The notes under the pieces were generated by a model. The model was not told the DNA's origin, made no database searches, and saw only the letters and a list, made by a program, of their open reading frames with translations. Positions 10,293-18,447 of a DNA stretch of 64,000 nucleotides are shown here, in pieces. The stretch lies in contig CAIOYD010000037.1 in the NCBI GenBank assembly GCA_903862415.1, forward strand, positions 1-64,000, written 5' to 3'. Each line of letters opens with the position of its first letter. Position 1 is the stretch's first letter. The DNA is from an uncultured Oxalobacteraceae bacterium. GTDB lineage: Bacteria > Pseudomonadota > Gammaproteobacteria > Burkholderiales > Burkholderiaceae_D. A program made the translations under genes and the position numbers.

Positions 10293-10691
10293 ATGTTCAG
10301 CCCAGCCCAACGCCGCAATAACACATTAATCCACTGGTTCGCCCTGTGGATGATGGTGTGCATGCTGGGTCAGTCCCTGTTGCCGACGCTGGTTTATGCC
10401 CGCTCAGCTTCACGCCCTGGGCTATGGAATGAAATCTGCAGTGTCTATGGTGCGCGCAGCATATCGACCAAGATATCGACCGAATTGCCGGATACGCCAC
10501 CGACCAACTCCCATGCGGAATGTCCTCTGTGCCTGCAGATACTCCACGATGTCATACCAGACCAGCCTGCACCCCGGGCACAAATTCAGATTATCTTATT
10601 CCGCATTCTTCATGCCGACAGCATACCTGCCCTGCTGGCCACGGCTGATGTCTTTGTCGCACAGGCGCGCGGACCGCCAGAGGTGAGTTAG
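10293..10691 (+). CDS. DUF2946-type small envelope protein
   Basis: A 132-residue protein with a hydrophobic N-terminal segment (HWFALWMMVCMLGQSLLPTL, about 12-31) that works as signal or anchor, followed by a soluble stretch with HAECPLC (His plus CxxC), the hallmark of DUF2946. Family function is not established; members often sit near copper or other metal-handling genes. I use the ATG at 10293, not an in-frame TTG at 10266. It is followed by a weak terminator and then by a Cys-rich outer-membrane barrel and a TlpA-type thioredoxin, all on the plus strand, which suggests a shared role in periplasmic metal or thiol chemistry. Confidence 0.65.
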   Translation: MFSPAQRRNNTLIHWFALWMMVCMLGQSLLPTLVYARSASRPGLWNEICSVYGARSISTKISTELPDTPPTNSHAECPLCLQILHDVIPDQPAPRAQIQIILFRILHADSIPALLATADVFVAQARGPPEVS

Positions 10692-10713
10692 TTTTGCCGC
10701 ACAGGCTCCCAGG

Positions 10714-10734
10714 TCGCCACTTGCTGGCGATTTT
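10714..10734 (+). terminator. Possible weak terminator or attenuator before the barrel gene
   Basis: TCGCCA-CTTGC-TGGCGA forms a 6-bp stem with a 5-base loop, followed directly by TTTTG. It lies 22 bases after the DUF2946 stop and 24 bases before the next start. The stem and U-run are short, so partial termination is the most that can be argued. Confidence 0.45.
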
Positions 10735-10757
10735 GTTCACATTAACTCACTCAAATC

Positions 10758-11807
10758 ATGAAAAAAAATCCACTACGTATTTTGGCGCTGCTGGCGTCTG
10801 TGTTTTTGTCTGGCCAAGCCATTGCCTGTGCCAGTTGTGGCTGCACCCTGTCTGCTGATGGCGCTCTCGGGTACAGCACCACCGGCGGCTGGAATATAAG
10901 TCTGGACGACAGCTATATAGACCAGAGTCAACTGTATACCGGCTCGGGCCGGATAGCGCCCGCCCAGGTGCAGACTGTGCCTGATCAGGAAGTAGAAAAC
11001 CGCACCGTTAATCGTTACCTCACACTCGGTTTGGGTTACAACTTCAATGCCGACTGGAATATCAAACTGGCGCTGCCGTATATTGACCGTTCACACTCCA
11101 CCTATGGCGATAACGCCACCCTGCCGCTCAACGATGCACAACTCAGCAGTGCTGGCGTCACCGGCATCGGTGACGTGAAACTGATGGCCAGTTATCAGGG
11201 ACTGTTACCGACCGCGAATCTGGGCATTCAGGTTGGCCTCAAACTCCCTACGGGCAACTATGGCGGGCCCAGTGCCGCCAATACCACCGGTCGGGTTGAC
11301 CAGGGTGTTGTCGGACGTCATCCGGCACAATTTGGCCCGGACGGCAATGCCGGATCTACCTATCTGGATACCAGCCTGAATGCCGGAAATGGCAGCACCG
11401 ATCTGATTTTAGGAAGCTATTACTATCAGGCCGTGAGCCAGAATCTGGATGCGTTTGTGAATGGACAGCTGCAGGTATCGGTGTTGCAGCAGTTGCATCA
11501 GAGCGGAGCTGATTATCGCCCCGGCAATCAGGTCAGCGCCAGCATGGGACTGCGTTATATGGCCGATCCCTCGGTCATTCCTCAGTTGCAAATCAATCTG
11601 GTCAACAAAGCCAGTGATAGCGGAGCACTCGCAGATACGACCGGAACTGCCGGAACGCTGGTGTATTTCAGTCCCGGCTTAACCATGACAGTGCAGGCAC
11701 AAACCCAGATCTATGGCTTTATACAGCTGCCGGTGCTGGCAAATCTGAGTGGTTATCAACTGGTTCCGCGCTATACTGCCTCTCTTGGCATCAGTCATCA
11801 CTTTTAA
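10758..11807 (+). CDS. Outer-membrane beta-barrel protein with Cys-rich N-terminus
   Basis: A 349-residue exported protein. A signal peptide (MKKNPLRILALLASVFLSGQAIA) ends just before CASCGCT, so the mature N-terminus starts with CxxCxC, a likely metal or thiol site. The rest consists of alternating amphipathic strands with Gly/Asn turns (LGLGYNFNADWNIKLALPYI, GLKLPTGNYGG, QTQIYGFIQLP) and ends in GISHHF, a C-terminal aromatic as required by the BAM machinery. This resembles transporter-type barrels of the phenol-degradation MetA-like group, but the substrate is unknown. The TlpA gene starts two bases after the stop codon, so the pair is translationally close and probably works together. Confidence 0.7.
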   Translation: MKKNPLRILALLASVFLSGQAIACASCGCTLSADGALGYSTTGGWNISLDDSYIDQSQLYTGSGRIAPAQVQTVPDQEVENRTVNRYLTLGLGYNFNADWNIKLALPYIDRSHSTYGDNATLPLNDAQLSSAGVTGIGDVKLMASYQGLLPTANLGIQVGLKLPTGNYGGPSAANTTGRVDQGVVGRHPAQFGPDGNAGSTYLDTSLNAGNGSTDLILGSYYYQAVSQNLDAFVNGQLQVSVLQQLHQSGADYRPGNQVSASMGLRYMADPSVIPQLQINLVNKASDSGALADTTGTAGTLVYFSPGLTMTVQAQTQIYGFIQLPVLANLSGYQLVPRYTASLGISHHF

Positions 11808-11808
11808 C

Positions 11809-12363
11809 ATGCGTTCACCACACCGCCCCGATATTTCCAGCCCCGATCCGCAACGCCGGGCACTGCTGTTAAGTGCCCTCGGCCTGGGGTTGGGGTCGGT
11901 GGTCGGCCATGCACAGGCTCAGGGGCTGGTGCTGGGTCAACCGGCGCCTGTGCTGGTGTTGCATACGCTCGACGGTCGCGATATTGCGCTGGCAGACTTG
12001 CTGGGGCAAATTGTGATTGTGACTTTCTGGGCCACCTATTGCGACCCGTGCCGGGAAGAATTGCCGCTGCTTTCAGCCTATGCCCAACAACATGCCAGAC
12101 AGGGACTGCGGGTTTTGGGATTCTGCCTCGACAATCCCGGCAATCTGGATGAAGTCCGGGAAGTGGCGAAAACACTGAGTTTTCCGGTCGGTTTATTACC
12201 CAACCAATATGCCGGTGGCTACGGCCGCATCTGGCGCATGCCGGTCAGTTTTGTCATCGACCGCCACGGCCGCCTGATAGACAACGGCTGGGATGATGAA
12301 CAACCAGTGTGGACCAAAGAGCGTCTGCAGCGGGTGATGGGGCCGTTGTTGGCTGGGAAATAA
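11809..12363 (+). CDS. TlpA-type periplasmic thioredoxin-fold protein
   Basis: A 184-residue thiol-disulfide oxidoreductase. The thioredoxin domain spans about 43-180 with the active site WATYCDPC (Cys78 and Cys81) and the cis-proline region RMPVSFVIDRHG, as in TlpA/ResA reductases. The N-terminus has RR followed by ALLLSALGLGLGSVVGHAQAQ, so it may use a Tat-type or an ordinary signal peptide with cleavage after AQA. The start at 11809 follows the upstream stop by one base; an in-frame GTG/ATG further upstream lies inside the barrel gene. By context its client may be the CxxCxC site of the upstream barrel or the CxxC of the DUF2946 protein; that is inference. Confidence 0.85.
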   Translation: MRSPHRPDISSPDPQRRALLLSALGLGLGSVVGHAQAQGLVLGQPAPVLVLHTLDGRDIALADLLGQIVIVTFWATYCDPCREELPLLSAYAQQHARQGLRVLGFCLDNPGNLDEVREVAKTLSFPVGLLPNQYAGGYGRIWRMPVSFVIDRHGRLIDNGWDDEQPVWTKERLQRVMGPLLAGK

Positions 12364-12453
12364 CAGTGGCAGCGCCGTTTTTCCCAGTCCATCCATTTAG
12401 TTGGGAACTTATATTCTTTATGCCGACCTTATTCAGTTTTCCTGGAGACGCGC

Positions 12454-12885
12454 ATGAAAAATATCTGTCTTTTGATAACTCTATTTTCGTTGAGTTTGGC
12501 GAGTAATTATTTGCCAGCACAAACCCACTACGACCCAAAGAATACAGAAACAACGGCCAACTCATTAACATTGGGGAGAGAAATCCCCGGTTATTTTTCC
12601 AGTCCGCCCGGAGTTGACCTGTTAAAAAATGCCATTACCAATCCAGATGGCACAAGAACAATCAAAGCAGGACAACAAACCCCGGAAGCTAATGAATTTA
12701 ACCGAAAGTATTGTGAAAGCGTTGGTGCCAGAGATGTGACCAATGAGAGTGACATAACGATTGGTCCAAACACCATTTATGGAGCAGTCTGTATCGGCAT
12801 TGATGGAAAACATGATGGATCATCAGTAGAAACAATCCCTGGAATTGGCACGGAAAGAGTCTTTCTTCCTGTGCCAAAACATTAA
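12454..12885 (+). CDS. Secreted protein of unknown function, low GC
   Basis: I do not recognise this 143-residue protein. It has a clear signal peptide (MKNICLLITLFSLSLASNYLPAQ, cleavage near residue 22), a Thr/Asn/Gly-rich mature part and two cysteines (in RKYCESV and GAVCIGI) that could form one disulfide. TGGAGA precedes the ATG by about eight bases. It reads as AT-richer than its neighbours (24 of 60 bases GC at 12661-12720), has no predicted domain I can name and stops three bases from the convergent CDF gene. It may be a recent acquisition or a fast-evolving secreted factor. Confidence 0.6.
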   Translation: MKNICLLITLFSLSLASNYLPAQTHYDPKNTETTANSLTLGREIPGYFSSPPGVDLLKNAITNPDGTRTIKAGQQTPEANEFNRKYCESVGARDVTNESDITIGPNTIYGAVCIGIDGKHDGSSVETIPGIGTERVFLPVPKH

Positions 12886-12888
12886 TCA

Positions 12889-13824
12889 CTACCCAAGCTC
12901 CTCATTCACCACCACCCCATTAATCACCGGATCCACATGAGTCATGACATTGAGTACCGGATGCAGGCGCATTACCCGGTTGCTGGCGTCGGTGGCGATT
13001 TTGTGGCCTTCGACTACGCTCAGACTGCCGTCGAGTTCCAGATGAACGTCGACAATAATCAGATCACCGACTTTTCGGGTACGCATATCATGCAAACCCA
13101 GCACCCCGTCTGTATTCAGCAGCGTGGTACGAATCGCCTCATACTCTTCCGGAGAAACCGCTCGGTCCATTAAATCGTGTAGCGCATCCCAGGCAAATTT
13201 CCAGCCCATGCGACCAACCGCAACACCCACCACCATGGCAGCGATCGGATCAAACATCGGATAACCCATCAGGTTGCCGATGATACCGATAGACACCACC
13301 AGCGAAGAAGCCGCGTCAGAACGCGCATGCCAGGCATTGGCAATCAGCATGCTCGAGCGGATGCGTTGCGCTACGACCATCATGTAACGGAATAAGCCTT
13401 CTTTGGCGACCAACGCAAACAGCGCCACCCACAAGGCAACAATATGGACTTTGGGAATCGACTCGGGATTTTGTATCTTGCCAGCGCCACTCCACAGCAT
13501 CCCGGCACCCACTACCAACAGCAATATACCCAGCACCAGTGAGGCCGCATTTTCATAGCGCAGGTGACCATATTGATGGTCATCATCGGCGGCTTTTTTA
13601 CTTTGGGTGTTGGCAAAGATAACCACAAAATCGGCCACCAGATCAGACAGAGTATGAATGCCATCGGCAATCAAACCCTGTGAACCGGCAAAAAAACCGA
13701 CGATCAACTGAACCGTACTGAGAACGATATTGACAGCCACACTGACGAGTGTGCTGCGTTTGGCAGCCTTATGGCGTTCAGGGGTTTCAGGTTCTTCTAC
13801 CGGAAGATGTGTGTGCGAAGCCAT
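12889..13824 (-). CDS. Cation diffusion facilitator (CDF) metal exporter
   Basis: A 311-residue CDF transporter that exchanges a divalent metal (Zn, Fe, Cd, Co or Mn) for protons at the inner membrane. Six helices run from about residue 27 to 215. The transport-site residues are visible as HTLSD in TM2 (GLIADGIHTLSDLVAD) and HARSD in TM5, an H-x3-D / H-x3-D arrangement common in Zn-type members; the metal is not proven. The C-terminal cytoplasmic ferredoxin-like dimer domain follows (VHLELDGSLSVVEGHKIA, VMTHVDPV). It is the third gene after aroC and lipA, 23 bases downstream of lipA, so it is probably co-transcribed with them. Confidence 0.92.
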   Translation of the reverse strand: MASHTHLPVEEPETPERHKAAKRSTLVSVAVNIVLSTVQLIVGFFAGSQGLIADGIHTLSDLVADFVVIFANTQSKKAADDDHQYGHLRYENAASLVLGILLLVVGAGMLWSGAGKIQNPESIPKVHIVALWVALFALVAKEGLFRYMMVVAQRIRSSMLIANAWHARSDAASSLVVSIGIIGNLMGYPMFDPIAAMVVGVAVGRMGWKFAWDALHDLMDRAVSPEEYEAIRTTLLNTDGVLGLHDMRTRKVGDLIIVDVHLELDGSLSVVEGHKIATDASNRVMRLHPVLNVMTHVDPVINGVVVNEELG

Positions 13825-13847
13825 ATTACGTCTGCCATTCCAAAGAA

Positions 13848-14807
13848 TTAAAACTCACCGATAGCCTGCAAATCAGCGTGATAGGAAGAACGCACCATCG
13901 GACCGGATGCGACCTGGGCAAAACCGATACTCAAGGCATAGACGCGCAACTCATCAAATTCGTCCGGCGTGACATAGCGCTTGACGGATAAATGGTGAGC
14001 ACTGGGCTGCAAATACTGGCCCAGGGTCAGCATGGTAATGCCGTGCGCGCGCATATCCTGCAAGACCTGCTCGACTTCAGGAATAGTTTCACCGAGTCCC
14101 AGCATCAAGCCTGACTTGGTTGGCACGGTTGGATTTTTCTGCGCAAACTGTTGCAGCAGAGTGAGCGAATTTTGATAATCGGCACCCGGACGGGCTTCTT
14201 TATATAAGCGCGGCACGGTTTCCAGATTGTGGTTAAAGACATCCGGCGCATCGCTGTTGAGCACGGCCAGTGCCACATCGACACGGCCACGGAAATCCGG
14301 CGTCAGAATTTCAATTTTAGTGCTCGGCGTTGCCTGCCGGATAGCGCGGATACACTGGGCAAAATGGTCGGCTCCGCCATCGCGCAAATCGTCCCGGTCA
14401 ACCGACGTTATGACCACATAACGCAAGCCCATGGCGGCGATGGTTTTGGCCAGATTGGCGGGCTCATCGACATCGAGCGGATTCGGTCGTCCATGACCCA
14501 CATCGCAAAACGGACAGCGACGGGTGCAGATATCTCCCATAATCATAAAGGTGGCGGTGCCGCTTTTAAAACATTCGCCCAGATTCGGGCAATGGGCTTC
14601 TTCGCATACCGTGTGCAATTTATTTTCCCGCAAAATCGACTTAATATGCGCAACTTCTTTGGTGCCGGTAAACTCAGCCCGGATCCAGCTCGGTTTGCGC
14701 AAATACTGCGATGGTTCGGTGGGAATAATTTTGATCGGTATGCGCGCCATTTTTTCAGCACCGCGCAACTTAACGCCGGCAACCGCTTTGGCTGGTTTAT
14801 CAGTCAT
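13848..14807 (-). CDS. lipA: Lipoyl synthase
   Basis: Radical-SAM enzyme that inserts two sulfurs into octanoyl groups on lipoyl domains of 2-oxoacid dehydrogenases and the glycine cleavage H protein. The 319-residue protein has the auxiliary cluster cysteines C68, C73 and C79 ([12 protein letters not shown]) and the radical-SAM triad C94, C98 and C101 (CTRRCPFC), then [20 protein letters not shown] and the conserved C-terminal SSYHAD containing the cluster-ligating serine (RSSYHA). Its ATG overlaps the aroC stop (ATGA), so translation is coupled to aroC. lipB, the usual partner, is not in the window. Confidence 0.97.
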   Translation of the reverse strand: MTDKPAKAVAGVKLRGAEKMARIPIKIIPTEPSQYLRKPSWIRAEFTGTKEVAHIKSILRENKLHTVCEEAHCPNLGECFKSGTATFMIMGDICTRRCPFCDVGHGRPNPLDVDEPANLAKTIAAMGLRYVVITSVDRDDLRDGGADHFAQCIRAIRQATPSTKIEILTPDFRGRVDVALAVLNSDAPDVFNHNLETVPRLYKEARPGADYQNSLTLLQQFAQKNPTVPTKSGLMLGLGETIPEVEQVLQDMRAHGITMLTLGQYLQPSAHHLSVKRYVTPDEFDELRVYALSIGFAQVASGPMVRSSYHADLQAIGEF

Positions 14808-15919
14808 TTTTCATCCTTGAATTCGGCGGCAATTTTTGGTGTGACTACGCTCACATCCGCGCACTGGGCACGATGACGCAGAGCATGGTCGATTAACACC
14901 AATGCGAGCATTGCTTCGGCTATCGGTGTTGCCCGTATACCGACACAGGGATCATGGCGACCAAAGGTCTGCACTACGCTGGCCTGCCCCTGCTGGTCGA
15001 TGGAGTTACGCGCTGTACGGATCGAAGAAGTCGGTTTGATCGCCATCGAAACAGTAATATCCTGACCGCTGGAAATTCCACCCAGGATGCCACCGGCATT
15101 GTTGCCGATAAAGCCCTGTGGAGTTAATTCATCACCGTGTTGTGAACCTTTTTGTTCAATACAGGCAAAGCCGGCACCGATTTCGACGCCTTTGACCGCA
15201 TTAATACCCATCATGGCATAAGCAATATCGGCGTCGAGTTTGTCATAGATAGGTTCGCCCCAACCTACCGGCACATTTTGCGCGACTACATTGATGCGCG
15301 CACCGATAGAATCTCCCTGTTTGCGCAATTCATCCATATAGCTTTCCAGCGTGGCGATGGTGTCGAAGTCATCGGTAGCGGCAAAGAACGGATTGGCATG
15401 CACATGCGCCCAGTCGGCAAATGGCACCGGGATGGCACCTAGCTGACTCATGTAACCGCGAATCAGGGTGCCGTATTGCTCAAACAACCATTTTTTTGCC
15501 ACTGCACCGGCACCAACGGCGGGTGCAGTCAACCGTGCTGACGAGCGACCGCCGCCACGATGATCACGAATACCGTATTTTTGCCAGTAAGTGTAATCAG
15601 CATGCCCAGGACGGAAGGTATCGACAATATTGCCGTAATCCTTGCTGCGCTGGTCTTCATTGCGAATCAACAGAGTAATCGGGGTTCCGGTGGTTTTACC
15701 TTCAAAGACACCGGATAGAATTTCGACCGTATCGGATTCCTGCCTTTGGGTCACATGCCGGGAAGTACCTGGTTTGCGGCGATCCAGCTCGGGCTGAATA
15801 TCTGCCTCCGACAAAGTCATGCCAGGTGGACAGCCATCGATCACACAGCCGATAGCCGGGCCGTGGGATTCACCGAACGTGGTTACGGAAAATAAAGAGC
15901 CGAAAGTATTACCAGACAT
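14804..15919 (-). CDS. aroC: Chorismate synthase
   Basis: Last shikimate-pathway step, converting EPSP to chorismate with reduced FMN. The 371-residue product starts [20 protein letters not shown], matching the family, with the conserved [11 protein letters not shown] signature (residues about 125-135), the FMN-contact segment [13 protein letters not shown] and RHDPCVGIR near the C-terminus. Length agrees with the usual 355-370. It heads a minus-strand operon with lipA (4-base overlap) and a CDF transporter. The 199-base gap to the divergent response-regulator gene should hold the promoter, but I found no convincing box. Confidence 0.97.
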   Translation of the reverse strand: MSGNTFGSLFSVTTFGESHGPAIGCVIDGCPPGMTLSEADIQPELDRRKPGTSRHVTQRQESDTVEILSGVFEGKTTGTPITLLIRNEDQRSKDYGNIVDTFRPGHADYTYWQKYGIRDHRGGGRSSARLTAPAVGAGAVAKKWLFEQYGTLIRGYMSQLGAIPVPFADWAHVHANPFFAATDDFDTIATLESYMDELRKQGDSIGARINVVAQNVPVGWGEPIYDKLDADIAYAMMGINAVKGVEIGAGFACIEQKGSQHGDELTPQGFIGNNAGGILGGISSGQDITVSMAIKPTSSIRTARNSIDQQGQASVVQTFGRHDPCVGIRATPIAEAMLALVLIDHALRHRAQCADVSVVTPKIAAEFKDEK

Positions 15920-16118
15920 AATGTATTCTTAAAAAGGGGGAGAAAACGCTCAAGCTGTCATTTTAACAGGACAACAATGGTTGTTGCTGAACAACTTGCC
16001 AGAAGTCAGAGCTTAACTTTGCAAATATTACACAGTTGAAAGATTTCTAAGCTAGATAAATAGTGCAATTGAGCTATACTAAACAAAGTTATCAAACCCC
16101 AATTTGAGGTCAAACTGG

Positions 16119-18362
16119 ATGAGCGACAATGAACACTCTTCGCAAGATGAGTTAGTCTTTTTAGAAGAACTGGAAAAATCCGATCCTCAGGTCAAGCAAG
16201 AGGATAATTTGACATGGCGCATCATGATTATTGATGACGACCCTGATGTTCACTCGGCCACGACCTTTGCTTTAAGCAGCTTGGTCATTCAAAACCGTTC
16301 GTTAAGTTTTTTACATGCTTATTCAGCAGTTCAGGCTAAAGAAATCCTTAAAAACGAAACCGATATCGCCGTAATTCTGCTCGACGTGGTCATGGAGCAG
16401 GAAGATGCCGGTTTGCAGTTAGTTAATATTATTCGCAATGAAATGAGTTTAGCCGAAGTGCGGATTATTTTACGCACCGGCCAGCCTGGCTACGCACCTG
16501 AAATAGACGCCATCCGTGATTTCGACATTAATGATTACAAAACCAAGTCGGAGTTGACCCGGACCAAATTATTTACCACCGTGACTTCGGCCATCCGCTC
16601 CTACGACCAGATTTGCTCAATTAATACACTGCGTCGTGCCGCCGACATTACCACCCGTTCGAGCCGGGAATTGATTTCGCAAACCAATTTGCATGAATTT
16701 TCGGCCATCGTTATTCAAAGCATCATCGATTACTTTAATCAACCCAATATCAACATCCTGATGTTCAAGCAAGAAGAACTGGGCGAAGCGATTAATATTA
16801 TTGCCGCCAATGGACAGTTTTCTCATATGCTCAGCAGTAACATCAAGCATACCGATAATGCGGTGATTTTAAAAACCATTGAAACTTCTCTGATCGATCA
16901 GAAAAACATTCTGGCTGAACACTACGCCGCTTTAAATCTGAGCAATACCACACAAACCCGTTTTGCCCTCTTCGTTGGCTTAAACAACAATATCTCCGTT
17001 CAGGATGCGCGCTTTTTAGAAGTATTTTCCAGCAACGTTTCAGTTTGCCTGGACAATGTGCTGCTCAACATCCGCTTACGTAATCACGCATTTACCGATC
17101 CGCTAACCAACCTGCCTAACCGCCTGAAGTTGCTGCACATGCTGGATCAGATTCTGGCACAAAAAAATCGCCCGCAAACCACACTCGCCCTGATTGACAT
17201 TGATCACTTTGCTGAAACCAATAATGCCCTGGGACATCAATTTGGCGATTTATTGCTGTGCGCGGTTGCTGAACGCCTGCGTCATCATTTTGAACATTCG
17301 TGCAAACTCGCGCGCATCGGCAGCGATACGTTTTCTATCGTTGGTCACAATGATATTGTGCGTCCGGAAATCATCCTGTCGCTGTTTTATGCGCCCTTCC
17401 TGATTGAAAACCAGGATGTACAACTCTCCGCCACCATCGGACTGGTCAAGCTCGACGATTATCAGGGCGACACCTCAGACGCCTTAAAAGATACCAACAT
17501 CGCATTAAAACGAGCCAAAAAGCAGCAACGCACCGGCTATGTATATTTCACCAATAATATGGGCGTGGAAATCCGCGAACGGGTGCGGCTGATGCGCGCG
17601 CTCAACAGCGCCTTTCAGAAAAACCATTTGTTTGTGGTCTATCAGCCGCAGGTCGATATCAGTTCCGGACGCACCGTCGGTGCCGAAGCTTTGTTGCGCT
17701 GGAAAACGGCGGAAGGCAAGTTTATTCCGCCCGACCAGTTTATTCCGATCGCGGAATATTCCGGCCTGATTATTGAATTGGGTGACTGGGTGTTACGTAA
17801 CTCGTGTTTTGAGTTGGTCAACATCCTTAAAAAAGGCTACAGCGATTTCAAAATGTCGGTCAATGTGTCCCAGGCCCAGTTCTTACATCCGGAATTTTTG
17901 AATTCGGTACGCCGGGCGATTCAGGATTCAGGTGCCCCACCGCATTTACTGGATCTGGAAATTACCGAATCGATGGCGATGGAAGATCCTATCTTCCTCA
18001 TGGAAACTCTGCATCATTTGAAAAAGATCGGTGTCAAAATTTCCATTGATGATTTCGGCACCGGTTTTTCGTCGCTCAGTTATCTGCAGAAACTGCCTAT
18101 CGACCAACTAAAAATTGATCGTTCCTTTGTCAGCCAGATTGTCGATGCCAACAGCAGTGCGAGCATTCCAAAAATGATTATTCAACTTTGTCAAAGTCTG
18201 GGATTAACGGTCATTGCCGAAGGCGTGGAAGATTTCAAACAGGCTGAAGCGCTGCTGTCTTTTGGCTGCAAACTGGCGCAGGGATATTATTATTCCCGGC
18301 CACTGGAAACCAGCAAAATCCATGAATGGATGACTATCCCCGCGAAAAGAATTGATTCGTAG
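16119..18362 (+). CDS. Response regulator with DUF3369, degenerate GGDEF and EAL domains (c-di-GMP phosphodiesterase)
   Basis: A 747-residue signalling protein. An N-terminal receiver (about 35-160) has the acidic pair IIDDDPDVH and a phospho-acceptor Asp in VILLDVVM; a DUF3369 sensor-like region follows (about 165-325), then a GGDEF domain and a C-terminal EAL domain (about 490-740). The GGDEF signature is degenerate (GSDTF), so cyclase activity is unlikely. The EAL domain keeps the key motifs: EALLRW, SVNVS, LEITES, IDDFGTGFSSL, LKIDRSF and IAEGVE. It should therefore degrade c-di-GMP under control of a phosphorelay. No histidine kinase is adjacent. I start at the ATG at 16119, which has GAGGT upstream, rather than the TTG at 16104. 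Confidence 0.9.
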   Translation: MSDNEHSSQDELVFLEELEKSDPQVKQEDNLTWRIMIIDDDPDVHSATTFALSSLVIQNRSLSFLHAYSAVQAKEILKNETDIAVILLDVVMEQEDAGLQLVNIIRNEMSLAEVRIILRTGQPGYAPEIDAIRDFDINDYKTKSELTRTKLFTTVTSAIRSYDQICSINTLRRAADITTRSSRELISQTNLHEFSAIVIQSIIDYFNQPNINILMFKQEELGEAINIIAANGQFSHMLSSNIKHTDNAVILKTIETSLIDQKNILAEHYAALNLSNTTQTRFALFVGLNNNISVQDARFLEVFSSNVSVCLDNVLLNIRLRNHAFTDPLTNLPNRLKLLHMLDQILAQKNRPQTTLALIDIDHFAETNNALGHQFGDLLLCAVAERLRHHFEHSCKLARIGSDTFSIVGHNDIVRPEIILSLFYAPFLIENQDVQLSATIGLVKLDDYQGDTSDALKDTNIALKRAKKQQRTGYVYFTNNMGVEIRERVRLMRALNSAFQKNHLFVVYQPQVDISSGRTVGAEALLRWKTAEGKFIPPDQFIPIAEYSGLIIELGDWVLRNSCFELVNILKKGYSDFKMSVNVSQAQFLHPEFLNSVRRAIQDSGAPPHLLDLEITESMAMEDPIFLMETLHHLKKIGVKISIDDFGTGFSSLSYLQKLPIDQLKIDRSFVSQIVDANSSASIPKMIIQLCQSLGLTVIAEGVEDFKQAEALLSFGCKLAQGYYYSRPLETSKIHEWMTIPAKRIDS

Positions 18363-18443
18363 GTTGGACCAACGGTCCGACTTGCGCTTCAGTTTCCGGG
18401 CTTGCTAATTCACTATAGCAAGTTGGGCTTTTCAGCCCAACTT
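18363..18443. repeat. Three consecutive hairpins between convergent genes
   Basis: The 81 bases between the EAL gene and the RND pump gene contain three inverted repeats: GTTGGACC-AAC-GGTCCGAC (18363-18381), CTTGCTA / TAGCAAG (18401-18422) and AAGTTGGGCT-TTTC-AGCCCAACTT (18420-18443). The second and third overlap by three bases and could be alternative folds. None has a long U-run; the third is the most terminator-like and probably acts on both strands. The layout resembles dispersed extragenic palindromes, but no second copy is seen in this window. Confidence 0.6.
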
Positions 18444-18447
18444 TCCC

